A DNA stretch of 64,000 nt, taken from the NCBI RefSeq assembly GCF_014212355.1, contig NZ_JACKXD010000001.1:916961-980960 (forward strand). The letters run 5' to 3'. Under the pieces are notes generated by a model. That model saw only the letters and a program-made list of their open reading frames with translations. It searched no databases and was not told the origin of the DNA. The stretch is from Halobellus ruber. GTDB lineage: Archaea > Halobacteriota > Halobacteria > Halobacteriales > Haloferacaceae. The first letter of the stretch is position 1. Each line of letters opens with the position of its first letter. A program made the translations under genes and the position numbers. Of the stretch, positions 24,824 to 34,721 are shown piece by piece.

Positions 24824-26793
24824 TCGACCCTGAAGACCGCGACGTCGTCGACTTCGAGCCCCTTGGCGGTCGCGAGCGACTCGCCGGAGACCAGGTCGGT
24901 GGGGTCGACCGCGCGGTCGATACGGAGGGTGGCCGGTTCACCGGCGAAGTTCAGGGCGCAGACGACCGTCCCGGCGTCGCTCTCCCTGGCGTACGCGACC
25001 GCGCGGTCGGTGTCTCTTTCGTGGTCGACTCGGACCAGCGTCGCGTCGCCGCGGAGTTCGGGGACCGATTTTCGGAGCTCCACCAGCCGCTCGTAGTGGT
25101 TGTAGAACTCCTCGCGGGCGTCGTCCCACGCCAGCGCGTCCCGGCGGCCGCGCTGGCCGAGCTCCTGGCCGCCGTAGATCATCGGGACCCCCGGCAAGGT
25201 GAAAAGCGCACCCGCGGCGGCGAAGGCGGCATCGTCGCCGCACTCGACGACGTACCGGGTCTCGTCGTGGTTCTCGACGTAGAGCAGAAACTCCGCGTGG
25301 GGCGGGAACCCGATCTCCGTGCGGCCGTCGATCGCATCGAGGATCGCCTCGGCGGGGACGTCGCCGCGGCCGACCTGTCTGAGCGTGAAGTACAGCGTCG
25401 TATCGAAGTGGACGTCGAACATCCCGTTGTGGAAGTCCGGCACGTAGGGGATGGTCTCGTCGAGCAGCAGGAACTCGGGGTCGCGGGCCTTTACCCGCTC
25501 GCGGAGCTCCTGCCAGAACGACCCCGGGACCGCCCACGCCATATCGCACCGGAAGCCGTCGGCGACCTCGGACCAGGTGTCGACCGCGTCCAGCAGGTGC
25601 CGCCGGACCGAGAGGTTCTCGAAGTTCCAGTTGGCGATGTACTCCCACCCGAAGTACGTCTCCGGGTCGCCGTTGTCCTGCCAGTCGTACCAGTCGTAGT
25701 ACTCCGAATCGGGGTCACCGTAGGCGTCCTGGAAGAAGGGGTGATCACGCGCCGAGTGGTTCATCACGAGGTCGAAAAGCACCGCCATCCCGTTGTCGTG
25801 GGCGGCGTCGACGAACGCCTCGTAGTCCTCGCGCTCCCCGAGGTCCTCGGCGATGCTGAAGAAGTCGACGATGTTGTACCCGTGGGGCGCGTGGTCGTTT
25901 TCGAGCACCGGCGTCAGCCACAGGCAGTCGACGCCGAGGTCCGCGAGGTAGTCGAGCCGATCCTCGATGGCCTCGAAGACGGACCCCTCATCGACGTCCC
26001 CGCCGGCGAACCCCCGGACGTAGATCTCGTAGAACGTGAGGTCGCCGGCCCACCCCGGCGGGTCGTTCGGGCGCCGGACCTCGAAGGCCTCGCTGGCGGG
26101 CGTTCCGACCCCAGCGTCGGCGACGTTGCCGTCGGGGAGCGCCACGCGGGTGAACTCGACCGTATCGGGGACGCTGTAGGCGCCTGCTACCGCGACGCCG
26201 TGGATCCGCACGCGGTCGCCCACTGCGGCGACGGGGATCCGAAGCTCCCGGCCCCGAACCGTTACCGCATCGGGGTCGACGTCGTCGCGGTCGTCGATCA
26301 GGAACTCCACCTCGCCCGCGCTTGGACCGTCGGACGGGAACGTCGGGTCGGCGCGTACGACCAGGTACTCCCCTTCGAGGGCACCGTGCAGCTGGAGCAG
26401 GGGACGATCCACCACGGGCCCGGTCGCGCGTCCCCGCCCGGAGCCCGACCCGGGGGCGTCGTCGCTCGGTTCCGGACTGCCCTGCTGGCTCCCTCGCCCG
26501 ACGCCGCCGCTTCCGGCGCTGACGCCGCGACCCCGGTCGGAAGCGCGGACGTCACCGAACGCCCGAACGGTGAGGGAGTGGGTTCCGTCCGGCGCATCGA
26601 GCCGCAGTTCGTAGGTCCCGGCCGCGTCGGGCTCGAACTCGAGTACCGGCGTTCGCTCCGGGAGTTCGAGCGTGCTGGCGACGGGGGCGCTACGGATCCA
26701 CCAGTTGTACGTCGCATCCGGATCCGGGTCCCGCGGGGCGAGCTGGACGCTCTCACCGACCGCGAGAAAGCGTGGGGGGCCAGGGTGTTGCAT
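24820..26793 (-). CDS. Alpha-amylase family (GH13) enzyme with N-terminal binding domains
   Basis: This 657-residue cytoplasmic enzyme acts on alpha-glucans. An N-terminal Ig/PKD-like domain (about 1-80), a Ser/Gly/Arg-rich linker (about 85-125) and a second beta domain (about 125-225) precede the GH13 barrel. The barrel has DLVMNHSARDHPFF, the nucleophile in GFRCDMAW (Asp about 417), the acid/base in LLLDETIP (Glu about 446) and VENHDETR (Asp about 510). The ATG at 26793 is preferred over an upstream in-frame start, since the extra residues would be basic and unlike the family. It is divergent from the double GH15 gene, with 130 bases between. Confidence 0.86.
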   Translation of the reverse strand: MQHPGPPRFLAVGESVQLAPRDPDPDATYNWWIRSAPVASTLELPERTPVLEFEPDAAGTYELRLDAPDGTHSLTVRAFGDVRASDRGRGVSAGSGGVGRGSQQGSPEPSDDAPGSGSGRGRATGPVVDRPLLQLHGALEGEYLVVRADPTFPSDGPSAGEVEFLIDDRDDVDPDAVTVRGRELRIPVAAVGDRVRIHGVAVAGAYSVPDTVEFTRVALPDGNVADAGVGTPASEAFEVRRPNDPPGWAGDLTFYEIYVRGFAGGDVDEGSVFEAIEDRLDYLADLGVDCLWLTPVLENDHAPHGYNIVDFFSIAEDLGEREDYEAFVDAAHDNGMAVLFDLVMNHSARDHPFFQDAYGDPDSEYYDWYDWQDNGDPETYFGWEYIANWNFENLSVRRHLLDAVDTWSEVADGFRCDMAWAVPGSFWQELRERVKARDPEFLLLDETIPYVPDFHNGMFDVHFDTTLYFTLRQVGRGDVPAEAILDAIDGRTEIGFPPHAEFLLYVENHDETRYVVECGDDAAFAAAGALFTLPGVPMIYGGQELGQRGRRDALAWDDAREEFYNHYERLVELRKSVPELRGDATLVRVDHERDTDRAVAYARESDAGTVVCALNFAGEPATLRIDRAVDPTDLVSGESLATAKGLEVDDVAVFRVE

Positions 26794-26923
26794 AGGCGAG
26801 CCAACGACACCTTGGGCCTTTGTCTTTGCCCTGGAACCCACGCTCACCGAAGCGTCCCGTCGTTCGCGACCGGTGCAGTCCGCTTCCGTCAATACTTATG
26901 CGTCGGCGTGCACGAAGCGGAGT

Positions 26924-29900
26924 ATGAGACTCCGGACCGTTCTGAACGAATACAAACGCGACCGCGACGGGCGGTTCCCCGGGGAGCTGCCGACCGTCGA
27001 GGGCGCGTTCTCCGGTCACGGCGACCGGCTGGTCCACGTCAACGGCGACGGCGCGCTTCGCGACTACTCCTCGTCGCTTTCGGGACTCTACGGGATCGAC
27101 CGCTCGCGGTTCGCGATCGAGGCCGGCGGGGAGACCCGGTGGTTCGACGACCTCGATCCGGTCCGCCAGCACTACTACCGGGAGACGAGCCTCGTCGAAA
27201 CCGAGTACAACGCGGGATCGTACACCATCCACCAGTACGACCTCACGCTCGGACGGGCCCACGTCACCCACGTCGAACTCCGTGGCGCGATCCCGACCGA
27301 CGCCCACCTGACTGCCTTCCTGACGTTCGCCCCCGAGGGTCGCGAAACGAGGGTCGGTCGGCTCATCCACGACTCCGGCGGGCCCTCCGACACCCAGGCC
27401 GTCGAGGTGTTCCACCGGACCGAACACGACTACGTCACCGCCTCGACCGGCCTCGACGACGTGCGCGCGCAGGTCCCCGAACGGTTCGACGAACTCCTCT
27501 CCGACGATGCGTTCGACCTCCCGCGGGAGGCCGCCCTCGACCGCTACGAGGACACCCACCTCAGCGGCGACATCATCGTCTCCGCGCCCCTGGAACGGGA
27601 GGGTCGCGGCGCCCGCACGACGCTCGTCACCCAGCTGTCCGATCACGGGGAGGTCGAACGGGAGGAGGCGCTTTCGGACCTCCGACACTGTGCGCTGTCG
27701 CACGCCTCCGCCGACGACATCCGGGCCGCCGCCCGGGAGCGCGCGGAGGTCGTCGTCCCGGAGAGCGCCCCGCGAAAGCGGACCGTGCGGGCGGATCTCC
27801 GCGTGCTGTCGCTTTTGACCGCGCCCTCCGGCGCGCACGTCGCCGCCCCCGAGTTCGACCCCTTCTACACGCACTCCGGCGGGTACGGCTACACGTGGTT
27901 CCGTGACGAGGCCGAATGCGCCCGACACCTGCTCCGGAGCGACGAGCTGCTGGGCCTGGACTCGCAGTCCGAACTATCCGCACTCGCGACGTTCTTCTGC
28001 GGGACGCAGCTCGACGACGGGTCGTGGCCCCACCGCGTGTGGGCCATCGACGGTTCGTTGGCTCCGGGGTGGGCGAACGCCCGGATCGAGGGCACGGACG
28101 GCGTGGAGTACCAGGCCGACCAGACCGCGAGCGTCGTCTCCTTCCTCGCGACGTTGCTTGCCGAACACGAGCCGGACCTGTCGCCGGCGCTGACCGGACG
28201 GATCAGGCGGTCGATTCGGGCCGGCGTCGACGCCCTCGATGACTCCCTCGAACGCGACGGGCTCCCCGAGCCCTGTCAGAACCTCTGGGAGAACATGATC
28301 GGCCGGTTCACCCACACCACGGCCACGTTCCTGCAGGCGTACGCCACCGTCGCCGCCGCGCCGGTCGACGCCAACCTCGCGGATCGCGCCGAATCCCGGG
28401 CCGACGCCGTCTTCGAGGGGCTCGACCGACTGTGGGACGACGACCGCGACGTGTACGCGCTCCGGTCCCACGGCGGGGAGTTGGACTCGCGGCTCGACTC
28501 GGGGACGTTCGCCCTGGTGGAGGCGTTTGCGGCGTACGACCGGCTCCAGGGGCTCCCGAACGCGGCGATCTCGCGGCTCGAGAGGCATCTGGATACCACC
28601 CTCGAAGGGCTCTACCGCGAACCGATCGCGGGCGAGGACGGCGTCGCGGGCCTGGTCCGGTTCGAGGACGACTCCTGGCGATCGGCCGACCAGGACGGCG
28701 AGAAGCTGTGGTCGGTCTCGACGGCGTGGGGCGCCCACGCCGCCGCGGAGTTCGCCGCGATCCTGGACTCCCACGACAGGGACGCCGACGCGGAGGCGTT
28801 CCTCGCACGGGCGACCGACCTGTACGACCGGCTGAGCCTGTCGGGGCCGTTCGCCACCGACGCCGGCTACCTCGCCGAGCAGATCTTCGACGACGGAACG
28901 CCCGACAGCGCGACGCCGCTGGCGTGGTCCCACGCGATGCGACTCCGCCTCACCGGCACCCTCGCGGCGGCGGACGCCCTGCCCGCGCCGAAGACCGCCC
29001 CCTCGGGGCCGAGTGCCCGCCCGAACTGGACCACCGGCGAGAAGTACGGGATCGGAACGGTCGCCGACCACGACTCGGCGGACCCCTCGCGGGTGTGGTT
29101 CACCCTCACCGAGGGGTCGCTGACCGAGGTCCGGTTCCCGCGGGTCGACCTGATGAACCTTCGGACGCTCGATTTCCTCGTCGTCGACGCGGGAACGGAC
29201 GCAACCTACACCGCCCGGACGCACAACGAGACGCGCCGGGACGACGACGCCGACACCATCGACCGACGCGCGGAGATCGTCGAGGAGGAGGCCCTGTTGT
29301 TCCGCCACGTCGTCACCGAGACCGGCGACGGCCGGGGCCACGAGTGGACGCTGACCGCGGAGTACACGACCGACCCCGAACACGACACGCTGCTTGCGAG
29401 CGTCGACTTCGACGCGCCCGACGGCAACGAGTACGACGTGTACGTGGTGGCGGATATGGCGCTCACGAACAGCGGCGCCACGGACCGGGGGATCAGGCTG
29501 GAGGGCTCGAACGGCTACCAGCTCGTCGCCCGCGACGCCGAGGCGTACGATCAGGCGGGCGCCACCGAGCCCCTCCTCATCGACGAGGACGGCGAGGAGT
29601 ACTCCGTTGCGGCCGCGATGTCGCCGCCCGGGGGGTTCGAGTGGGCGACCGTCGGGGTCGGGGGCTCGGAGTTCCTCGGGGAGCTGTTCGAGGCCGGAAA
29701 CCCGCCGAAACCCGAACCCAGCGTCGACGACGAGACCGTCGTGCTCGTCGGCCGGCTGGGCTCCGGGACGCGCGTTTCCGACACCGTCGCCGTCGGGTTC
29801 GCGGAGAACGCCGACACCGCGGCGGCGCTCGGCGAGGCTGCCGGCGCGCTCAGCCGGGGGTACGAGACGGCGCGGGCGGCCTACCGCGACTTCTGGGAGG

Positions 29901-31471
29901 GATTCCTCGGCGGCCGGACGCTGCCGGCGTCGGTCCGCGACGACGACGCCCTCCGGAAGCAGTACAAGACCGCACTGATGTGTCTCCGCGCGGTCGAGGA
30001 CAAGACGTTCATCGGCGCCGGGATCGCCTCCCCGTCGGTCCCGTGGGGGGAGGCCGTCTCCGCGGAGGAGGCCCGCGGCTACGGCTACAACTTCGTGTGG
30101 TCACGCGACCTCTACCAGGTGGTCACTGCCTTCGAGGCGGCCGGCGACGTCGACATCGGCGTCAAGGCGCTGGAGTACATCTACGAGTATCAACAGGACG
30201 ACGACGGGTTCATTCCGCAGAACACCTACCTGAACGGACGGACGCGCTGGGGCGGCGAACAGATGGACAACATCTCGTTCCCACAGGTGATGGCGTGGAC
30301 GCTCCGGCAGCGCGGCGTCGACTTCGATGACGTCAGCTACGGCTACCGCAACGTCAGGCGCTCGGCCGAGTACGTCGCACGAAACGGCCCCGAGACCGCC
30401 CAGGAGCGGTGGGAGGAGGAGGCGGGCTACTCCCCGTCGTCGATCGCCGCCGAAATCGCCGGACTGGGGTGTGCGGCCGACATCGCAACCGAGGAGGGAC
30501 ACGACGCCGACGCCCTGCTCTGGCAGGCGCTGGCCGACGAGTGGGCCGACCGGGTCGAGGAGTGGACCGCCACCACCACCGGCACCGCCCGCCACACCAA
30601 CACGCCGTACTACGTCCGCGTGACCCGGGACGGCGACCCCGACGCTGGCCACCTCCGCACGCTGGCCAACGACGGGCCGACGCTCGACGAGCGGGAGATC
30701 ATCGACGCGGGGTTCTTAGAGCTCGTCCGGCTGGGAATCAAGCCCGCCGACGACGGGACCGTCCGCAACTCGGTCGCGGAGGTCGACGCCACCCTTCGGG
30801 TCGACACGCCGCACGGGCCGGCTTTCTACCGGTACAACGGCGACGGCTACGGCGAGCGTGCCGTCGTCGCGGAGGGGGCGCCGTGGTCGGTCGAATCCAA
30901 GGGCAAGGGTCGGCTGTGGCCGATCTTCACCGGCGAACGCGGCGAGTACGAACTGGTGTACGGCACCGACTCCGGCGACCTCGCGCCCGACCGGATGCTC
31001 GAGACGATGGCGGGCTTTGCGAACTCCGGGCGGATGCTCCCCGAGCAGGTCTGGGACCGCGAACACACCACCGACTTCAACTGGGAGTTCGGCGAGGGCA
31101 CCGGCGCCGCTACGCCGCTGGCGTGGTCGATGGCGCAGTACGTCCGGCTGGCACACGGCGTCGACGCCGGCGCCCCGGTCGAGACGCCCGCCGTCCTCCG
31201 GGATCGGTACGTCGAATCCGACCGCCCGCCCGGGCCGGCGCTCCGGGTCGAAACCCGGTTCGAGGGTGATCAGCTCGTGGTCGCGGGGTCGACCGACGCC
31301 GCAACCGTCGCGGTGGGGACCGCCTCGGAGTCGGTGTTCCTGACGCTCGAGGAGGACTCCTTCGAGGTGTCGCTCCCCTTCGACCACGGCGAGTCCCCGA
31401 TCACCGTTGCGGCCGCAACCCACGAGGACCTCGCGGCGGCCGGGACGACCGTCGAACGGATCCGGCTGTAG
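26924..31471 (+). CDS. Tandem GH15 (glucoamylase/glucodextranase-like) protein
   Basis: This 1515-residue protein contains two GH15 units. Unit 1 (about 1-690) has an N-terminal beta domain and a helical barrel with YTWFRDEAE, YQADQTASV (about 395-404) and AEQIFDDGTPDSATPLAWSHA. Unit 2 (about 700-1430) begins with a glucodextranase-like N domain (NWTTGEKYGIGTVADH) and has GYNFVWSRDLYQV, GGEQMDNISFPQV (about 1110-1122) and EQVWDREH...ATPLAWSMAQYV. A C-terminal beta domain follows. GH15 enzymes release glucose from alpha-glucan ends. The catalytic base Glu (EQxxD) is present in both, but the usual QxDE acid motif reads QADQ and QMDN. A TATA-like AATACTTATG lies about 27-33 bases before the ATG. 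No signal peptide is present. Confidence 0.85.
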   Translation: MRLRTVLNEYKRDRDGRFPGELPTVEGAFSGHGDRLVHVNGDGALRDYSSSLSGLYGIDRSRFAIEAGGETRWFDDLDPVRQHYYRETSLVETEYNAGSYTIHQYDLTLGRAHVTHVELRGAIPTDAHLTAFLTFAPEGRETRVGRLIHDSGGPSDTQAVEVFHRTEHDYVTASTGLDDVRAQVPERFDELLSDDAFDLPREAALDRYEDTHLSGDIIVSAPLEREGRGARTTLVTQLSDHGEVEREEALSDLRHCALSHASADDIRAAARERAEVVVPESAPRKRTVRADLRVLSLLTAPSGAHVAAPEFDPFYTHSGGYGYTWFRDEAECARHLLRSDELLGLDSQSELSALATFFCGTQLDDGSWPHRVWAIDGSLAPGWANARIEGTDGVEYQADQTASVVSFLATLLAEHEPDLSPALTGRIRRSIRAGVDALDDSLERDGLPEPCQNLWENMIGRFTHTTATFLQAYATVAAAPVDANLADRAESRADAVFEGLDRLWDDDRDVYALRSHGGELDSRLDSGTFALVEAFAAYDRLQGLPNAAISRLERHLDTTLEGLYREPIAGEDGVAGLVRFEDDSWRSADQDGEKLWSVSTAWGAHAAAEFAAILDSHDRDADAEAFLARATDLYDRLSLSGPFATDAGYLAEQIFDDGTPDSATPLAWSHAMRLRLTGTLAAADALPAPKTAPSGPSARPNWTTGEKYGIGTVADHDSADPSRVWFTLTEGSLTEVRFPRVDLMNLRTLDFLVVDAGTDATYTARTHNETRRDDDADTIDRRAEIVEEEALLFRHVVTETGDGRGHEWTLTAEYTTDPEHDTLLASVDFDAPDGNEYDVYVVADMALTNSGATDRGIRLEGSNGYQLVARDAEAYDQAGATEPLLIDEDGEEYSVAAAMSPPGGFEWATVGVGGSEFLGELFEAGNPPKPEPSVDDETVVLVGRLGSGTRVSDTVAVGFAENADTAAALGEAAGALSRGYETARAAYRDFWEGFLGGRTLPASVRDDDALRKQYKTALMCLRAVEDKTFIGAGIASPSVPWGEAVSAEEARGYGYNFVWSRDLYQVVTAFEAAGDVDIGVKALEYIYEYQQDDDGFIPQNTYLNGRTRWGGEQMDNISFPQVMAWTLRQRGVDFDDVSYGYRNVRRSAEYVARNGPETAQERWEEEAGYSPSSIAAEIAGLGCAADIATEEGHDADALLWQALADEWADRVEEWTATTTGTARHTNTPYYVRVTRDGDPDAGHLRTLANDGPTLDEREIIDAGFLELVRLGIKPADDGTVRNSVAEVDATLRVDTPHGPAFYRYNGDGYGERAVVAEGAPWSVESKGKGRLWPIFTGERGEYELVYGTDSGDLAPDRMLETMAGFANSGRMLPEQVWDREHTTDFNWEFGEGTGAATPLAWSMAQYVRLAHGVDAGAPVETPAVLRDRYVESDRPPGPALRVETRFEGDQLVVAGSTDAATVAVGTASESVFLTLEEDSFEVSLPFDHGESPITVAAATHEDLAAAGTTVERIRL

Positions 31472-31552
31472 CGGCCGGCTGCGAAGGGGGTCGGGTCCCC
31501 CCGGCGTCGGCCCGCCCACACGCCTTTTATCGCGGGGGTTCCTCCCGCCGGT

Positions 31553-32032
31553 ATGGCTACCTACTCGCGGCTGACCCGCGTCGCCGCGCCGCTCGAGGAG
31601 GTGTGGGAGTTTCACTCCCGGATCTCGGGACTGGAGGCGCTGACGCCCGACTGGATGAACCTCCGGGTGGAGTCGGTGACGGGGCCCGACGGCGAACCCG
31701 ACCCGGAAGTCCTGGAGACGGGCGCCGAGATCCAGCTGTCGATGCGGCCGCTCGGGGTCGCCCCCCGGCAGTCGTGGACCTCTGTCATCCTCGACCGGGA
31801 GTTCGACGGCGACACCGCAACGTTCCGCGACGAGATGCGGGGTGGCCCCTTCGCGACGTGGATCCACACCCACCGGTTCGTCGCCGACGGCGAGGAGACG
31901 ATCGTCGACGACGAGGTCGAGTACGAACTCCCGGGCGGCGGCGTGGGCCGGCGGGCGTCACCGCTCGCGGTCGTCGGCTTCGAGCCGATGTTCCGGGCGC
32001 GACATCGGAAAACGAAGGAACTGCTGGAGTAA
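31553..32032 (+). CDS. SRPBCC (START-like) family protein
   Basis: The 159-residue protein starts YSRLTRVAAPLEEVWEFHS, the typical first strand and helix of the SRPBCC fold (coenzyme Q-binding/polyketide cyclase-like). GGPFATWIHTHRF and a long C-terminal helix follow. Such proteins bind small hydrophobic ligands; the ligand here is unknown. A TATA-like TTTTATC lies about 27 bases before the ATG. Confidence 0.82.
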   Translation: MATYSRLTRVAAPLEEVWEFHSRISGLEALTPDWMNLRVESVTGPDGEPDPEVLETGAEIQLSMRPLGVAPRQSWTSVILDREFDGDTATFRDEMRGGPFATWIHTHRFVADGEETIVDDEVEYELPGGGVGRRASPLAVVGFEPMFRARHRKTKELLE

Positions 32033-32098
32033 CCGACCGACGGGACGCGGTCGGCGCTGACCACGAAGCATTTACCTGATACCCCGACAGGTGAGGAC

Positions 32099-34609
32099 GT
32101 GTCCCGCCCTCCAACCCCCGATCAGCCCTCCGAATCGACCGTCACCGACCGCTCCCCGAGACGCGACAGCGCCTGCGCGACCGACACCGACGCGTCGGCC
32201 GCGCGGCCGACCCGCCGCCGACTCCTGGCCGCGCTCGGCGGCCTCGCGGCCCTCGGTTCGGTCGCCGGGTGTGGCGGCAGGAACGGGCGCGACAGGACGA
32301 ACACCGACACGTCGAACCCAACGACTGACGCGAGCGAGGACCGCGGCCCTGTCCCGGAAACGGTTGGCCCGTGGCCGCAGGCCCGCGCCGACGCGGGCAA
32401 CACTGGCGTCGTCGCGGCCTCGGGCCCGACCGACGACCCGAGCCTCCGGTGGAGCGTGACGAGCGCCGGCGCCGTGGGCGCGACCGTCGCGCAGGCCACC
32501 GGAACCGCGACCCCGGGCGAGCGGGTGTACGTCGCCGGCGAGGACGGCCGGGTCGCCGCCGTCGGCCCCGACGGCACACGGAAGTGGCTGACGGAGCTGC
32601 CCGAGGCCCGGTTTCCGCCCGCGGTCGGCGCCGGCCGCGTGGTGGTCCCCGTCGGCGACGCGCTCGTCGTCCTCGACGCGTCGAGCGGCGACCGGGTCCG
32701 GTCGGTCGAGTTGCCGGCGGACGGCTTCGACACCCCGACGGTCGCTGGCGACAGGGCTCTCGTCGGAACCTTCTCCGGCGGGGTCGTCGGGGTCGACCTC
32801 GGGTCGGGCACCGTACGCTGGCAGGCCGGCGCGCCGAGCCGCGCACACCCGCCGGTCGTCGCCGACGGCACCGCCTACGTCACCGCTCGGCGGTGGGAAC
32901 CCGACGACGGCGACCGGCCGGGCGTGATCGCCGCCGTCGACGTCGAATCCGGGGAGATCGGCTGGGAGGTCGGCCTCGACGGCGAACCGACCGCGCCGCC
33001 GGCCGTCCGCGACGGCGTCGTCTACGCGGGGACGAACCGCGGCCGGGTCCACGCGGTCGACGCCGCCGACGGCGGGAGGCGGTGGCGCGTACCCGTCGGC
33101 GAGTGGGTGACGCGCGGACCGACCGCGGCCGCCGACGGCGTCTACGTGGTGATCCTCGGCGAGGGCCCGGCGAAACTCGATCCCGGCGGCTCGGTCGCGT
33201 GGCGGTCGAACGCCGGCGGGGGGACGAACCCGGTCCTCGCCAAGGACCTCGTCGTGGTCGGCACCGAGGACGGCGTCGCCGCTGTCGATCGGGACACCGG
33301 CCGAACACGGTGGCGCGCCGAGACCGATGCGGGCGTCGAGTTCGACGTCCGGGTAGCCGACGGCCGGGTGTACGCCGGCGATCGGTACGGCACGCTCTCG
33401 GCGCTCGACGTCGGCGGCGGCGAGCAGGTGTGGCGGTTTCCGTTCCGCCCGACCCGGATGCCCGGGCCGGTGGTGGGGCCGAGGACCGTCGCGGGTGGAA
33501 GCCGCGACGGCGGCACCTACGACCTGCTGGCGACCGAAGGGACCGAGTTCCCGCTCTCGGGCGGGGCGGCGACCAGGGGCGTCACGCCCGCAGTACTCGA
33601 CGGCCGCGACCTCCCGGACGAGGACCCCCCGACCGGCACCGCCGACGGCGACCTCCTGTTCGGGGACGGAACCCGGACCGCGGGGGAGTCGACCGAGGGG
33701 GCTGCGCCGGCAGAGACCCTCCTCGGCGGCGGCGTCGACGGGTCGCTCTTCCGCGTGCGGACCGTCGAGTACGGCGACTCACCCACGGACGGTCTCGGCC
33801 CCACACCCGCTCCGACCCCCACCCCCGGGCCGGACGAGCCGACGGCGACGGCGACACCTCACATCGACTTCCCGCGGGCGGCACCCGCGTGGACGACGAC
33901 GCTCGACGCCGAGATTCGGTCGCCGGTGACGTACGCCGGCGGGGGTGCCTACGTCGGGACCGCCGGGGGCGTCGTCGCCGTCGACCCCCGCGACGGGAGC
34001 GAGCGCTTCCGCGTGTCGCTCGGCGGGGTCGTCGACGGTGCCCCCGCCGTGAGGGACGGTCGGCTGTTCGCGGTGACCGCGGGCGGGTGGCTGGTCGGCA
34101 TCGACATCGACGCGGAGAGACAGAATCGGATCGACTGGGAGACCGCTCTCGACGTCGGCAGCGGGGCGGGGCCGACCGTGGTCGACGAAACCGCCTTCGT
34201 CGCCGGCGACGGGGGCCGGATCTCGGCGCACACGACCGACGGCGACCCGGTATGGGATCGCCCGCTGGACGCAGACGTCGCCGGCGGGACGGCGGTGACC
34301 GACGCCCGCGTCGTCGTCGGGACCGGGGCGTCCGAGGTGGTCGCGCTCGATCGGGCGGACGGTTCGGTCTCGTGGCGCGCCGACGCCCGCGGCCCCGTAC
34401 GCGGAACGCCGGCGGTTGCAGGCGGGTCCGATTCGACGGTGTACGCGGCCGACCACGGCGGGACGCTCTCGGCGTTCGACGCCGCCGACGGGTCGGTCCG
34501 GTTTCGGCGCCGTATCGGCCGGTGGCTGGACGCGCCCCCGGCGGTCGGCCACGGCGCGGTGTTCGTCGCCGATCAGACCGGCCGCGTGTACGCCGTCGTC
34601 GGCGAGTAG
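32099..34609 (+). CDS. PQQ-type beta-propeller repeat lipoprotein
   Basis: The 836-residue protein has a twin-arginine region (about 38-41) and a lipobox-like end SVAGC (Cys58), so it should be exported by Tat and anchored outside. The GTG start gives a long n-region; a shorter start is possible. The mature part repeats a blade motif such as GTVRWQAGAP, GRTRWRAET, GDPVWDRPL and GSVSWRADA, forming two beta-propellers split by a Pro/Thr linker near residue 580. Such proteins resemble BamB or PQQ propellers but lack evidence of quinone binding; a scaffolding or binding role is likely. Confidence 0.82.
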   Translation: MSRPPTPDQPSESTVTDRSPRRDSACATDTDASAARPTRRRLLAALGGLAALGSVAGCGGRNGRDRTNTDTSNPTTDASEDRGPVPETVGPWPQARADAGNTGVVAASGPTDDPSLRWSVTSAGAVGATVAQATGTATPGERVYVAGEDGRVAAVGPDGTRKWLTELPEARFPPAVGAGRVVVPVGDALVVLDASSGDRVRSVELPADGFDTPTVAGDRALVGTFSGGVVGVDLGSGTVRWQAGAPSRAHPPVVADGTAYVTARRWEPDDGDRPGVIAAVDVESGEIGWEVGLDGEPTAPPAVRDGVVYAGTNRGRVHAVDAADGGRRWRVPVGEWVTRGPTAAADGVYVVILGEGPAKLDPGGSVAWRSNAGGGTNPVLAKDLVVVGTEDGVAAVDRDTGRTRWRAETDAGVEFDVRVADGRVYAGDRYGTLSALDVGGGEQVWRFPFRPTRMPGPVVGPRTVAGGSRDGGTYDLLATEGTEFPLSGGAATRGVTPAVLDGRDLPDEDPPTGTADGDLLFGDGTRTAGESTEGAAPAETLLGGGVDGSLFRVRTVEYGDSPTDGLGPTPAPTPTPGPDEPTATATPHIDFPRAAPAWTTTLDAEIRSPVTYAGGGAYVGTAGGVVAVDPRDGSERFRVSLGGVVDGAPAVRDGRLFAVTAGGWLVGIDIDAERQNRIDWETALDVGSGAGPTVVDETAFVAGDGGRISAHTTDGDPVWDRPLDADVAGGTAVTDARVVVGTGASEVVALDRADGSVSWRADARGPVRGTPAVAGGSDSTVYAADHGGTLSAFDAADGSVRFRRRIGRWLDAPPAVGHGAVFVADQTGRVYAVVGE

Positions 34610-34721
34610 TCGTCCCGGTCCGACCCTGGCCTTGCGCCGAGTATCTACGTACAGTGACACCGAGTGACGTGAGGTGTGGTATCACAATAGTTTAATCCGA
34701 CGCCCCCATACGAACGTACAG

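Noticed and set aside
26672..26923. Possible N-terminal extension of the double GH15 protein
   Set aside because: The extra residues overlap the divergent amylase gene start and have no family match, while a TATA-like box fits the ATG at 26924.
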